Positions 40,228 through 49,328 of a DNA stretch of 64,000 bases are shown here, one piece after another. Origin of the DNA: an uncultured Mycoplasmatota bacterium (GTDB taxonomy: Bacteria > Bacillota_I > Bacilli_A > RF39 > UBA660); NCBI GenBank assembly GCA_900552335.1, contig URZL01000003.1:1-64000 (forward strand), read 5' to 3'. A program made the translations under genes and the position numbers. Numbering within the stretch: position 1 is the first letter of the stretch; each line of letters begins with the position of its first letter. The notes below the pieces were generated by a model, which saw only the letters and a program-made list of their open reading frames with translations, made no database searches and had not been told where the DNA came from.

Positions 40228-40767
40228 ATTATTAATTAATGTACCATCCTCTATATTTTTTAAATTATTACCGGCCTTTAGATTCGTGTGTGCCAAAGGT
40301 AATAAATCAGATAATGTTACAATTGTTTTAGAAGTAACATTATTTTTTTGCGCATATAATGAAGCTAAATATTCTAAATGTTTTTCATTTGTCTCATACA
40401 AAGTATAGGTATATTTATAATTTTCATTATTATTTTCATCTGCCTCTATTACATCGCAGTGAATTAAAACAAATAAATTACTATTATAAGTATGGCCTTC
40501 TGTATCTTGATAAAGTGGTTCATCTATGTAACCATTACTTTGCAAGTCTTTTAAAAATACATAAGAATCATTATTACAAGATAATTCTCTAATATGATCT
40601 GCTGACCATTCTTTAGCACTATCAATGATACTTGTTGTTTGTGTTATTTTGATTTTACTTTTGGAATCATCCATATTTTCATATACGTTTGGAACTACTA
40701 TAATTGCTACAACCGACAAAATAATTAGAGTTGCAATTAATTCTACTAATGTAAAACCCTTTTTCAT
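40168..40767 (-). CDS. Small prepilin-like protein
   Basis: A 199-residue protein with the class III/IV prepilin start MKKGFTLVELIATLIILSVVAIIVVPNV: short basic leader, cleavage before F, Glu at +5. The mature part starts with a helix (SKIKITQTTSIIDSAKEW) and has two cysteines (in LSCNND and IHCDV) that could form a disulphide. The closing strand NYSNGNYSYTVTIN is similar in style to other pseudopilins. I prefer the ATG at 40767 because it gives the canonical leader. No assembly genes are nearby; adjacent to the CpsB-type phosphatase. Confidence 0.75.
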   Translation of the reverse strand: MKKGFTLVELIATLIILSVVAIIVVPNVYENMDDSKSKIKITQTTSIIDSAKEWSADHIRELSCNNDSYVFLKDLQSNGYIDEPLYQDTEGHTYNSNLFVLIHCDVIEADENNNENYKYTYTLYETNEKHLEYLASLYAQKNNVTSKTIVTLSDLLPLAHTNLKAGNNLKNIEDGTLINNASVIINYSNGNYSYTVTIN

Positions 40768-40834
40768 ATTCCACATCCCATTCTTTTATTATTATATAAT
40801 AAAAATTTTTTGAAAGCAAATAAAAAGAAGCGAT

Positions 40835-41551
40835 TTATTTTAACACTTCATTTGGATTAATACAAAATAATAATTCTGAATATTCTTTTCCATATTTTTT
40901 GTTAATAATTTGATATGCTTCTTTTAATACAGTGTAATTTCTTTTTTCATTAGAATGATTGTCACTAGCAACAATATCTATTAGTTTGTTTTTTAACAGT
41001 TTTTTACTGAATTTATATATTTTATAAGGTGTTTTTTTTCTTACCATGCTACTAGCATCTAACTGTAACAAAACACCTATTTCTTTTAATTTACTGAAAA
41101 AATAAATGTCTTGATAATGAACATATAATTCAGGATGCGCTAGAATTGGTTTATAACCAATATCTATAATGTCTTCTAGTAAAGAAATGGCTTTTTCTTG
41201 TTCCATGTTTTCACTACGTTTAAATTCAACTAATACATATTTTTTACCATCTAAAGGGCGTAGTCTTCTTTTGGATAATAAATTGGCCGTTTCAGATGTC
41301 ATTAATATTTCAGTTCCTAAAAAAAGTTCAATATTTTTTTCTTTGGCTATTTGTCTTACTTTCAAAAAATTTTCTTTTATTTTATAGATATGTTCTATAT
41401 TTCCATGGCAAATATGTGGTGTGCATATCACTTTTTTTATTCCTAGTTTTTCTAGTTGCTCTAGTGTTTGAATGCTGTCTTCGAGTGTTTTTGCGCCATC
41501 ATCTACACCAAATATTAAGTGGGAATGAATATCTACTACATTATTTATCAT
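40835..41551 (-). CDS. CpsB/YwqE-type PHP protein-tyrosine phosphatase
   Basis: A 238-residue metal-dependent phosphatase. The PHP motifs are DIHSHLIFGVDDGA at the N-terminus, TPHICHG, GTEILM, ILAHPELY and IASDNHS-like VASDNHSN near the C-terminus. CpsB enzymes dephosphorylate the tyrosine tail of the CpsD kinase and so set capsule length. The start is uncertain; I use the ATG at 41551, which gives MINNVVDIHSHL and overlaps the kinase stop by 11 bp, so it is probably translationally coupled. Downstream there is no glycosyltransferase cluster. Confidence 0.88.
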   Translation of the reverse strand: MINNVVDIHSHLIFGVDDGAKTLEDSIQTLEQLEKLGIKKVICTPHICHGNIEHIYKIKENFLKVRQIAKEKNIELFLGTEILMTSETANLLSKRRLRPLDGKKYVLVEFKRSENMEQEKAISLLEDIIDIGYKPILAHPELYVHYQDIYFFSKLKEIGVLLQLDASSMVRKKTPYKIYKFSKKLLKNKLIDIVASDNHSNEKRNYTVLKEAYQIINKKYGKEYSELLFCINPNEVLK

Positions 41552-42935
41552 AGCTTGCATAATAGTAATCATATTTATAGCCATATAACTTCTTTTGACT
41601 CTTAATATTTACTTTTGTTAGTACTGCTCCTAAGATAAAGGCTTTATTTGATTTTAATTCTTCTAGACATCCTCTAATAACTTGATAATCCGTTCTTTCT
41701 GATTCAATCACATAAATAGTTCCGTCACTTAAATAAGAGACTAACATACCATCTGTCATAGAGGATATAGGAGGACAATCAATTAATACTAAGTCATAAT
41801 CTTGTTTTAATTTTTCTATTAATTTAGCAAAACTTTTAGAGTTAATTAACTCAGAAGGATTGGAAACTTTAGAACCAGCCGCTAATACATCTACTGATAT
41901 ATGATTTTTTTGATCTTCATATTTTTGAACTGCTTCTTTGTAATCTATTTCATTTTTAGATAACACAATATCGCTAACACCAATTCCTCTACATAAACCA
42001 AAGTTTTTATGTACTTTTGGTTTTCTTAAATCACAATCAACTAGAATTACTTTTTTTTCTAACATTGTGAAAGATACAGCTAAATTTGTTAATACCTCTG
42101 TTTTCCCTTCACTAGGTACAGTAGATACCGCATTTATTACTTTTAAATCCATAAAATTTAAATTTGTTCGAAGCATTCTGATAGATTCAGAAGCTACATT
42201 ATTTGGTTCATCTACTATTTTGATATTGGTAGTTCTACTTAAATTATTTGGTTTTTTCTTATTTTCACTAATTACATTATAATTTGGTATCATTCCAATT
42301 GTTTTAATTTTTAAGTATTTTTTAACATCATCATGATTCTTAATTTTATTATCCATGGAATCCAATAAGAACGCTAGTGCACAACCTACTACTGAGCCAA
42401 TAATAAAACCATATATGGTTAGTTTCACCATATTTGGTTCTACTGGTGTTAAGTTTTCCACAGCAGAGTCTATTACAACTATATTTTCAATCCCCATGTC
42501 TTCTTTCATTTGTTCAATGAAAACACTGGCAATTTCATTTGCTATAATTGGTGCACTTTGATAATATTCGCTTCTTACAGAAATAGATAACATTTCTGTA
42601 TCTGAAACAGTTGATATCTCAATTTTTTGCAATAATTGTTCATATGTTAAATTAGAATTTAAATTGTGAATTACTTTTTCAATAATTTTTCTACTTTGAA
42701 GAATTTGCTTATAAGTTTTTATCATCTTACTGTTGGTCAAAATACCTTCATAATCCACAATACTAGAATTTACTTGTGGTTCTACATATAGAGTAGTTTT
42801 GCTTTCATAAATAATTGGTGATGTATATCCATAGAATATAGCACCACTAACCCCTACTAAAATAAAGAATAAGATTACTAAAAACCATTTTTTTATAACA
42901 TCAAATAAATAAGATACATTTAACTCTTCTTCCAT
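41541..42935 (-). CDS. Wzz-BY-kinase fusion (CpsC-CpsD in one chain)
   Basis: A 464-residue membrane protein. The Wzz/chain-length domain occupies residues 1-190 with membrane helices at about 17-36 and 170-190. The kinase domain has Walker A in VPSEGKTEVLTNLA, Walker A' VILVDCDLRKP and Walker B LVLIDCPP. The C-terminus ends in a tyrosine cluster (KLYGYKYDYYYASYDK), the autophosphorylation tail. In most Firmicutes modulator and kinase are separate proteins, so the fused form resembles Gram-negative Wzc. It should control polysaccharide export length together with the following phosphatase. Its promoter overlaps the upstream terminator. Confidence 0.9.
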   Translation of the reverse strand: MEEELNVSYLFDVIKKWFLVILFFILVGVSGAIFYGYTSPIIYESKTTLYVEPQVNSSIVDYEGILTNSKMIKTYKQILQSRKIIEKVIHNLNSNLTYEQLLQKIEISTVSDTEMLSISVRSEYYQSAPIIANEIASVFIEQMKEDMGIENIVVIDSAVENLTPVEPNMVKLTIYGFIIGSVVGCALAFLLDSMDNKIKNHDDVKKYLKIKTIGMIPNYNVISENKKKPNNLSRTTNIKIVDEPNNVASESIRMLRTNLNFMDLKVINAVSTVPSEGKTEVLTNLAVSFTMLEKKVILVDCDLRKPKVHKNFGLCRGIGVSDIVLSKNEIDYKEAVQKYEDQKNHISVDVLAAGSKVSNPSELINSKSFAKLIEKLKQDYDLVLIDCPPISSMTDGMLVSYLSDGTIYVIESERTDYQVIRGCLEELKSNKAFILGAVLTKVNIKSQKKLYGYKYDYYYASYDK

Positions 42936-42940
42936 AAAAA

Positions 42941-42968
42941 AAGCCCCCTTTTTCCTTATGTGGGGCTT
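42941..42968 (-). terminator. Intrinsic terminator just before the CpsCD start codon
   Basis: Minus strand AAGCCCC (42968-42962) pairs with GGGGGCTT (42948-42941), loop of about 13 nt, followed by a run of T ending at the ATG at 42935. It would stop read-through from the hybrid kinase gene. The ribosome binding site of cpsCD (AAGG/GGGGG) lies in its loop and 3' arm. Confidence 0.75.
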
Positions 42969-42997
42969 ATTCTAGCACATGTCACTTTTTTTGTCAA
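42969..42997 (-). promoter_or_regulatory. Strong promoter of the CpsCD-CpsB genes, overlapping a terminator
   Basis: Minus strand TTGACA (42997-42992), 17-bp spacer, TAGAAT (42974-42969). The expected start (about 42961-42963) falls in the 5' arm of the terminator, so transcripts started here would lack most of that arm and escape termination. Confidence 0.7.
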
Positions 42998-43016
42998 ATT
43001 ATTTTAATCAATTATT

Positions 43017-44825
43017 TTAATCAATGTGTTCTTTTATTGTTTCAAGAAGATTATTTTTATTGACTGGCATGAATATTACATCTTTATAACCTTTTTCTTG
43101 ATATCTTTCTTTCATACCAAATCCTTTATTATTGGATATTAATATTACTGGTATTTTATAGCCAGGGGTATCCTTTATTTTTAGCATTGTATCTTCGCTA
43201 CTTAATCTTTCTAAATTTTCTTCCATTAATATAATATTATATTTTTCTTTGTTTCTTAATCTTTCTAAGCAAGGTTGTCCACCATTTACTTCTACAATAT
43301 CATAAGGTGATTTTTTTAAAAAATAATTAATTTTTTTACTTAATTCAGCAGAATTTATAACCAATAAGATTTTTTTATTTTGCTTTAACATTTTTTCATA
43401 TTGATCTACTTTTTCTTCTATTTCTGTTTTATTTTCTGTTTTAATAATTTGATCTACTGCTATAGTGAATTTTGTTCCTACACCCAATTCACTTTTAACT
43501 GTTATACTTCCATTCATCAAATCTATTAATGATTTGGCTATTCCTAAATTATTTTTTGTATCATCCACAATTTTTAATTTTTTATCACTATATATTTTTT
43601 CTTTGTCAAATAAATGCTCCAATTCAGTGCTTTCTATACCAGAGCCAGAATCTTCTACAGTGATTATTAATCGGCAAATATCATTTTTAATGATAGAATT
43701 AACATTTAATTCTATAAATCCTTTTTCTGTATATTCCCTTGAATTTTCTAAAATTATATTGAGTATTTGCTTAATTCTAATAGAATCTCCATATAAATAT
43801 TCCGGAATACTTTTATCATAGTTGAATCGATATTTTACATTAGAATTGATTGTTTTTTCAAATGATTTACTTATCATATAAAACATACTATAAGTATTAT
43901 ATTTATTTTTTTTGATACTTATTTTTTGCTTTTCAATTTCGGTTATATCTAATATATTGCTGACTAATTGACTTAATGAACCTATCGAATTTTGGACTTT
44001 TCTTATTTCATTTTTTAATTCTTCGGGATCATCACTATTAAGTGCTTCACTCGTTATCGTTTTGATATTCGCAATTGGCGTTGTAAGATCTTTGGATATG
44101 TTAACTAAAAATTCATTTTTAGATGCATTACTTTCTTCTTCCTTTTCTTTCATTTTATGAAATTCATTTAACATTTTTAAATCTGGATTTTCGATTGTAA
44201 AATACATAATCATATCAATATATACCATTATAGCTGGTATAACAATTAATGTAGGAGATAAACTTCTTAAATAGATAGCTAATACCATAAATACAATCAA
44301 AGTAACATAAGGAATACATTTTTTTAATTTAACGAATTTTAAATTTTTTAGTACAACTATGAAAATGGCTAGAAAATAAATGGTCGCAATTGCTAAAACA
44401 AAATTAGTTGCCGTACCAGCTACTCCCATAGCACCATTATCGTTAATAATATCTATTGGTAATAAAAATTCAATTATTATGAAGATTACGTCCAAAACCA
44501 TACATAGATTACGAAGAGTTATATATTTTTTTTCATCTTTATATGTAATATAAAACATATATAAAAATAATAAAGTAGGCCATAAAACGTAATAAATCAT
44601 ATCAATTTTATTTAGTATTCTTAACAACCCATATGGAATACTATTAAAATCCATATATCCAAATGATACTTCTAATATTACTAATAATACATCAATACAA
44701 CTTGCTACAATCATTACTCCATAAATTTTTGTTTCAATTGAATTAATTTTCTTCTTACAAAAAAAGACAATCATAAGTAAAATAATACAAAGCAATCCAC
44801 AGATTGAAAAATACTGATTTGTCAT
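43017..44825 (-). CDS. Hybrid histidine-kinase-like protein with degenerate phospho-sites
   Basis: A 602-residue protein. About seven membrane helices occupy residues 1-210. The dimerisation motif reads FLVNISKDLTTPIANI, where the phospho-acceptor His is replaced by Lys245. The ATPase domain keeps VEDSGSGIE (G1) and LGIAKSLIDLMNGSI, with ILENSREYT in place of the normal N box. A C-terminal receiver-like domain (about 480-602) has ILLVINSAE and IILMEENLERL, lacking the acidic pair and the phosphorylatable Asp (Glu instead). It may be a signalling pseudokinase that binds ligand or partners. It precedes the polysaccharide kinase genes. AGGTGATGT start. Confidence 0.85.
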   Translation of the reverse strand: MTNQYFSICGLLCIILLMIVFFCKKKINSIETKIYGVMIVASCIDVLLVILEVSFGYMDFNSIPYGLLRILNKIDMIYYVLWPTLLFLYMFYITYKDEKKYITLRNLCMVLDVIFIIIEFLLPIDIINDNGAMGVAGTATNFVLAIATIYFLAIFIVVLKNLKFVKLKKCIPYVTLIVFMVLAIYLRSLSPTLIVIPAIMVYIDMIMYFTIENPDLKMLNEFHKMKEKEEESNASKNEFLVNISKDLTTPIANIKTITSEALNSDDPEELKNEIRKVQNSIGSLSQLVSNILDITEIEKQKISIKKNKYNTYSMFYMISKSFEKTINSNVKYRFNYDKSIPEYLYGDSIRIKQILNIILENSREYTEKGFIELNVNSIIKNDICRLIITVEDSGSGIESTELEHLFDKEKIYSDKKLKIVDDTKNNLGIAKSLIDLMNGSITVKSELGVGTKFTIAVDQIIKTENKTEIEEKVDQYEKMLKQNKKILLVINSAELSKKINYFLKKSPYDIVEVNGGQPCLERLRNKEKYNIILMEENLERLSSEDTMLKIKDTPGYKIPVILISNNKGFGMKERYQEKGYKDVIFMPVNKNNLLETIKEHID

Positions 44826-44880
44826 TTTACATCACCTATTTTAATTATATCAAACTAATTTTTTATTGTAAATAATACAA

Positions 44881-44912
44881 AATAACACACAAATCATTTT
44901 TTGTGCGTTATT
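44881..44912 (-). terminator. Intrinsic terminator of the esterase-acyltransferase pair
   Basis: Minus strand AATAACGCACAAA pairs with TTTGTGTGTTATT with one mismatch, overlapping the stop of the acyltransferase gene, followed by a weak T tract. Confidence 0.55.
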
Positions 44913-45835
44913 CCAGGAACAAATTCATTGTGATCATTTAAAGTATACTCATTTTCATAATTACCATTTTTATCTTTTAGTAAATATTTAAATTCATGAT
45001 CAGCATCATATTCAAAACCAAAAGCATCAAATTTTTTTAAATACGTATGATTTAAATATACTTGTTGATTAACATCCTCCAAAGATTTTTTATGTATACC
45101 AAGTTTTTTCCATAAATTTTTTCGCATTTCTTCCATTGTATTTTCAATTAATTTCGTTTTTTGTATAATATTATCTTCTGGTTTTACTAGAATTGGCTTA
45201 CCAAATTGAACGATACACTTTGAATATAATTCTTTTTCTTTATCTACAACATCAGGTACTTCCACATATTCAAATATAGTAGGTATAACCATCTTGTTTG
45301 TTATAATAGCAGATTGAGTACCACCAGCTTTTATTTTTTGCATAGGTTTAATCGGATGTAGATTCCATGTTCCTTCCCCAAAAATAATACCATCTTCTCC
45401 GTCCATAATTTTCTTTGAAAATGTCATTAAACCTTCTAAAGATGATTGTTTATCTTCTCTGTTAATTAATGTTACATCTCCTAGTTTAAACATTTGCAAA
45501 CTTATGAAATTTAAACAATCTGACGCAGCAAATGGTGTAACATTTCTTTTCATTTCATTAAATACTTCTTGTGTTGTAAAAAAATCATGTGAATTAGAAT
45601 GATTACATATAAAAACCGCTGAATCATCTTTTGGAATATTTTCATCACCATATATTTCTAATTTATAATTTCTTAGATGAGGCGCTAATAAAGAAATTAA
45701 CTTCTTACTGATTTTTTTTGATTCTATATTTACTTTAAGTGAATCACAATATTCCTTCACGATTTGATAATATTTTATTTTTTCTTCAAGAGATAAACCT
45801 TCTAGATTTTTCAATGATAAAAATTTTTCTAACAT
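44894..45835 (-). CDS. PlsC-like lysophospholipid acyltransferase
   Basis: A 313-residue acyltransferase. The catalytic HxxxxD motif is in ICNHSNSHDFFTT, and the substrate motif is IIFGEGTWNLHP (EGT). NREDKQSSLEGL lies between. Such enzymes transfer acyl chains to glycerophospholipids or other carriers. The extra C-terminal 90 residues (SLEDVNQQVYLNHTYLKKF onward) are not part of the PlsC fold. GGGGGAG lies before the ATG at 45835, which immediately follows the stop of the esterase gene, so the two are coupled. Possibly acts on a surface lipid or glycan. Confidence 0.8.
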   Translation of the reverse strand: MLEKFLSLKNLEGLSLEEKIKYYQIVKEYCDSLKVNIESKKISKKLISLLAPHLRNYKLEIYGDENIPKDDSAVFICNHSNSHDFFTTQEVFNEMKRNVTPFAASDCLNFISLQMFKLGDVTLINREDKQSSLEGLMTFSKKIMDGEDGIIFGEGTWNLHPIKPMQKIKAGGTQSAIITNKMVIPTIFEYVEVPDVVDKEKELYSKCIVQFGKPILVKPEDNIIQKTKLIENTMEEMRKNLWKKLGIHKKSLEDVNQQVYLNHTYLKKFDAFGFEYDADHEFKYLLKDKNGNYENEYTLNDHNEFVPGITHKK

Positions 45836-45836
45836 A

Positions 45837-46730
45837 CTAATTCTCCCCCATAATATAATGATATATTTCTTCAATTATTATTTTAGATTCAGAAATTGGA
45901 TAAAGTTCAAAGTTATGAAATTGATTTTCGAATTGGACAAATTTATAATTGATTCCCAATGGTTTTATTTTATTAATCAATTTTATACAATCTGGTTGAC
46001 ATATTTCATTTCCACCACAAGAAATAAATACCTTATTTAAATTTTCTAAATTACCATAGATAGGGCTAACCCTATAATCATTAATATCGTATTTACCTGC
46101 CCATATTTTTCCACAATAACGATTTCCTACTATAGAACAGACAATATCTTTTTTTTCATTTATTTTTGGATTGCTTAATGACACATCTAACCAAGGGCTT
46201 AACATAATTGCTGCTGTTGGTTTTTTTATATTTTCTTTTGTTAATAATAGATTTAATGATAGAACAGACCCTCCACCAGCAGAATCACCAATTAGATATA
46301 TTTTTTGATTTTTAGTTAATAACAATTGATATATTTGCTTCATTTCTTCTAATAGTTCCTCTGATGTTCCACTAGGAATTGTTTTATATAATGGAAATAT
46401 AAGGGTTGAATTCAATTTTTTAGCAACTTTTTTTACAAAATTTATTTGCATAGGCAAAGGTTTGTCTATAAAGGACCCTCCATGAATATATAACAAAAAG
46501 GAATCTTTATTGTTTTCTAACGATCCATTCCAAGTATATAATGTATATCCATTATAATCTATTTTTGACATTCCTTTGAAAGCAGTTTTATTTACTTTTT
46601 TTCTATTGCATTTTGCAATATATTTTTTTGTATTTGATATTGAATTTGTATTTTTTTTAAATCCTGATATTTTGATTAATATTTTTACAATTCTACTCTT
46701 AAATGAATTATTAGAATAATTTATTTCCAT
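45837..46730 (-). CDS. Alpha/beta hydrolase, hormone-sensitive-lipase type esterase
   Basis: A 297-residue hydrolase. The oxyanion motif is LYIHGGSF, the nucleophile elbow is LIGDSAGGGSVLS, and the catalytic His is in NQFHNFELYP near the C-terminus. SPWLDVSLSN is typical of the HSL family. No signal peptide. I prefer the ATG at 46730 to the one at 46742, though ribosome binding signals are weak. Coupled to the acyltransferase, so a cycle of acylation and deacylation of an envelope compound is possible. Confidence 0.83.
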   Translation of the reverse strand: MEINYSNNSFKSRIVKILIKISGFKKNTNSISNTKKYIAKCNRKKVNKTAFKGMSKIDYNGYTLYTWNGSLENNKDSFLLYIHGGSFIDKPLPMQINFVKKVAKKLNSTLIFPLYKTIPSGTSEELLEEMKQIYQLLLTKNQKIYLIGDSAGGGSVLSLNLLLTKENIKKPTAAIMLSPWLDVSLSNPKINEKKDIVCSIVGNRYCGKIWAGKYDINDYRVSPIYGNLENLNKVFISCGGNEICQPDCIKLINKIKPLGINYKFVQFENQFHNFELYPISESKIIIEEIYHYIMGEN

Positions 46731-46791
46731 ACATAACACCATAACTATTGTATCATAATTTTGAAAATAATTATTGTTTTTTATTTATAAA

Positions 46792-46818
46792 TTAAAAAAA
46801 GATGCTTATGCAGCATCT
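46792..46818 (-). terminator. Terminator of the ribosomal protein operon
   Basis: AGATGCT/AGCATCT stem, 5-nt loop, seven T on the minus strand, overlapping the end of rplQ. Confidence 0.8.
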
Positions 46819-47162
46819 CCTTCTACTAATTCTAAAATTACCATTAAAGCGTCGTCTCCTCTTCTTTCTGATAATTTTATAATTCTTGTATATCCACCAT
46901 TACGAGTTGCATAACGTTTTGCTAGATCATCAAAAACTTTTTTAGTTGCTTCTGTATCATTTTGCATAAACGCTAATGCTTTTCTTCTTGAAACTAATGA
47001 TCCATCTTTTCCGTAAGTAATCATTTTATCAACAAATTTTCTTACTTCTTTAGCTCTTGTTTCCGTAGTTTCAATACGTTCATTCATAATTAAGTTTCTA
47101 GTTAAATTTGCTAACATACTTCTTCTATGTTTGCAAGTTCTACCTAACTTTCTATAAGCCAT
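46806..47162 (-). CDS. rplQ: Ribosomal protein bL17
   Basis: A 118-residue large-subunit protein with the conserved start [25 protein letters not shown] and the [20 protein letters not shown] end. It closes the alpha operon, directly after rpoA, and its last codons form the operon terminator. The CKHRR form with cysteine is a minor variant. Confidence 0.96.
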   Translation of the reverse strand: MAYRKLGRTCKHRRSMLANLTRNLIMNERIETTETRAKEVRKFVDKMITYGKDGSLVSRRKALAFMQNDTEATKKVFDDLAKRYATRNGGYTRIIKLSERRGDDALMVILELVEGDAA

Positions 47163-47176
47163 ATTAATCCTCCGTT

Positions 47177-48127
47177 CTAATCTTCTTCGCGGAATTTAAG
47201 TCCCATATCTTTAATTTTGTCTATTACTTCTTTTAAAGATTTTTTACCTAAATTACGTATTTTCATCATTTCTAATTCAGTTTTTTCTGTTAAGTCACCC
47301 AAAGTATTAATACCTGCTCTTTTTAAACAATTATAAGCTCTAACAGAGAAATCTAAATCATCAATTGATGTTTCTAATTTTTTAAGTTTAGAATCTTCTT
47401 GTTTTGCATTCATAACTCCAGTTGTATCTGCTATTTCACTTAAATCAGTTAAAATATTTAAATGTTCAATTAATATTTTTGATGCTAAAGCCATTGCTTC
47501 TTCTGGACGAAGAGAACCATTTGTAGAAACGTTCATAATTAATTTATCATAATTAGCGTCTTGTCCTACACGAGCACTTTCTACATCATAACGAACATTT
47601 TCAATTGGAGAATATAGTGCATCAATTGGAATAAATCCAACTTTATCATCTTCTACAAAACTTTTGTTTTCTGTTGATGGAACATATCCTCTACCACTAG
47701 AGATAATAAATTCCATTTCTAACTTTCCACCTTTAGCTAAAGTAGCAATTACTTGATCTGGATTAATGATTTCTACATCATCATCTGTTTCGATATCGGC
47801 TGCTGTTACTACTCTTTCTTCTGAAACAGAAAGATGAGCATGTGAAACACCTTCTGATGATTTCTTTACAACAACACTTTTTAAATTAAGAATGATAGAT
47901 GTTACATCTTCTACGACACCATCCATGGCTTGGAATTCATGCATTACACCATCTATTCTTACTGCAACAATTGCACTTCCTGGCATACTTGATAACATTA
48001 CTCTTCTAAGTGCATTACCTAAAGTTGTACCAAATCCTCTTTCTAAAGGTTCGATTTCAAATTTTCCATAATTATTATTTTCGATATAATCAGTTATTTT
48101 ATATATTGGTTTTTCAAAGTTTAACAC
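47177..48127 (-). CDS. rpoA: RNA polymerase alpha subunit
   Basis: A 316-residue subunit. The N-terminal assembly domain has [30 protein letters not shown]; the C-terminal domain (about 245-310) has [27 protein letters not shown] and RNLGKKSL, which contact UP elements. The start is GTG at 48127, 8 nt after AAGGAG; the longer frame from 48181 lies in rpsK. It follows rpsK directly because rpsD, usual in between, is absent. Confidence 0.97.
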   Translation of the reverse strand: MLNFEKPIYKITDYIENNNYGKFEIEPLERGFGTTLGNALRRVMLSSMPGSAIVAVRIDGVMHEFQAMDGVVEDVTSIILNLKSVVVKKSSEGVSHAHLSVSEERVVTAADIETDDDVEIINPDQVIATLAKGGKLEMEFIISSGRGYVPSTENKSFVEDDKVGFIPIDALYSPIENVRYDVESARVGQDANYDKLIMNVSTNGSLRPEEAMALASKILIEHLNILTDLSEIADTTGVMNAKQEDSKLKKLETSIDDLDFSVRAYNCLKRAGINTLGDLTEKTELEMMKIRNLGKKSLKEVIDKIKDMGLKFREED

Positions 48128-48146
48128 TTTAATCACTCCTTTTCTT

Positions 48147-48530
48147 TTATCCACGAGGACGTTTTGGTGGACGACATCCATTGTGTGGTACAGGTGTTAC
48201 ATCAGTGATTGATAAAATTTCTAGACCAGCTGTTTGTAATGAACGAATTGCTGTTTCACGTCCAGAACCTAATCCGTTAACGAAAACTTCAACTTTTCTC
48301 ATTCCCATATCATATGCAGCACGTCCTGCAGCTTCTGCTGACATACCTGCAGCAAATGGAGTTGATTTTTTACTTCCTTTAAAACCTAATGTTCCAGCAG
48401 ATGCCCAACTAAGTGCATTACCTTCTTTATCACTAAGTGTTACAATAGTGTTATTGAAAGTTGAACGAATATATGCTCTACCTTCTGGTACATTTTTCTT
48501 AACTTTACGTTTTCTTGGTTTGTAAGCCAT
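48147..48530 (-). CDS. rpsK: Ribosomal protein uS11
   Basis: A 127-residue small-subunit platform protein: [18 protein letters not shown] and the C-terminal [21 protein letters not shown] are diagnostic. GGAGGTTATAT start. Lies between rpsM and rpoA. Confidence 0.97.
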   Translation of the reverse strand: MAYKPRKRKVKKNVPEGRAYIRSTFNNTIVTLSDKEGNALSWASAGTLGFKGSKKSTPFAAGMSAEAAGRAAYDMGMRKVEVFVNGLGSGRETAIRSLQTAGLEILSITDVTPVPHNGCRPPKRPRG

Positions 48531-48555
48531 ATATATAACCTCCTTTTACAGTTTA

Positions 48556-48921
48556 TTATTTTTTCTTATTAGCTACTGTTTTTCCTTTACCTTTACGAGT
48601 TCTTGCATTTCTATTTGTTCTTTGACCTCTTACTGGTAATCCTTTTTTATGACGAGTTCCTTGATATGAATTAATCTCCATTTTAGTTTTAATATTCATA
48701 TTTACTTCACGTCTTAAATCACCTTCGATTGTGTATTTATCAACTTGAGTACGAATAGCATTTAATTCATCATTTGATAAATCTTTTGCTCTTTTGTTGA
48801 TATCTACACCGGCATCAGCTAATATTTGGTTAGATAAACTTCTACCAATTCCATATATATAAGTTAATGCTATTTCAATTCTTTTATTATCTGGTATATC
48901 TACACCTTTAATACGTGCCAT
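48556..48921 (-). CDS. rpsM: Ribosomal protein uS13
   Basis: A 121-residue small-subunit head protein with [26 protein letters not shown] at the start and the basic [24 protein letters not shown] tail that reaches the P site. It follows rpmJ and precedes rpsK. Confidence 0.97.
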   Translation of the reverse strand: MARIKGVDIPDNKRIEIALTYIYGIGRSLSNQILADAGVDINKRAKDLSNDELNAIRTQVDKYTIEGDLRREVNMNIKTKMEINSYQGTRHKKGLPVRGQRTNRNARTRKGKGKTVANKKK

Positions 48922-48936
48922 AAAACACCTCCTATA

Positions 48937-49050
48937 TTAACCTTGTCTTTGTTTATGTTTTGGATTCTTACAGATAACTCTTAAAGATCCTTTTCTTTTA
49001 ATAATTTTACAATCTGAACAGATTGGTTTTACTGATGGTTTAACTTTCAT
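48937..49050 (-). CDS. rpmJ: Ribosomal protein bL36
   Basis: A 37-residue protein read on the minus strand: [20 protein letters not shown] at the start, ending NPKHKQRQG. The zinc ligands C11, C14, C27 and H32 are all present, so this is the zinc-binding (C+) form. GAGGGTAGAAT precedes the ATG. It lies between infA and rpsM, the standard place. Confidence 0.95.
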   Translation of the reverse strand: MKVKPSVKPICSDCKIIKRKGSLRVICKNPKHKQRQG

Positions 49051-49061
49051 ATTCTACCCTC

Positions 49062-49325
49062 CTATTTTCTATAGGTTATACGCCCACGTGTTAAATCATA
49101 TTCTGATAATTCTAAAACTACTGTATCACCTGGTAAAATGCGAATATAGTTCATTCGGATTTTACCAGAAACGTGAGCTACTACAGTATGTTTATTTGGT
49201 AGTTCTACGCGAAATTGTCCTCCCGGTAAAACATCTAATACTTTTCCTTCTACTTCAATTGCAGCTTTTTTACTTACACTTTCACTTGCAACTGTATGTT
49301 TTTTATTAACATTTCCTTTTGGCAT
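49062..49325 (-). CDS. infA: Translation initiation factor IF-1 with extended N-terminus
   Basis: An 87-residue OB-fold protein that binds the ribosomal A site during initiation. The core is [21 protein letters not shown] through [24 protein letters not shown]. About 16 extra residues ([16 protein letters not shown]...) precede the core, where IF-1 normally has about 6; no internal Met or suitable alternative start exists and AAGGAGG lies before this ATG. The basic, Ser-rich extension is probably real and flexible. It follows map by 3 bp. Confidence 0.93.
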   Translation of the reverse strand: MPKGNVNKKHTVASESVSKKAAIEVEGKVLDVLPGGQFRVELPNKHTVVAHVSGKIRMNYIRILPGDTVVLELSEYDLTRGRITYRK

Positions 49326-49328
49326 AAA

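Noticed and set aside
48181-48525. Long plus-strand frames opposite ribosomal genes
   Set aside because: Antisense shadows of highly conserved minus-strand genes without ribosome binding sites.
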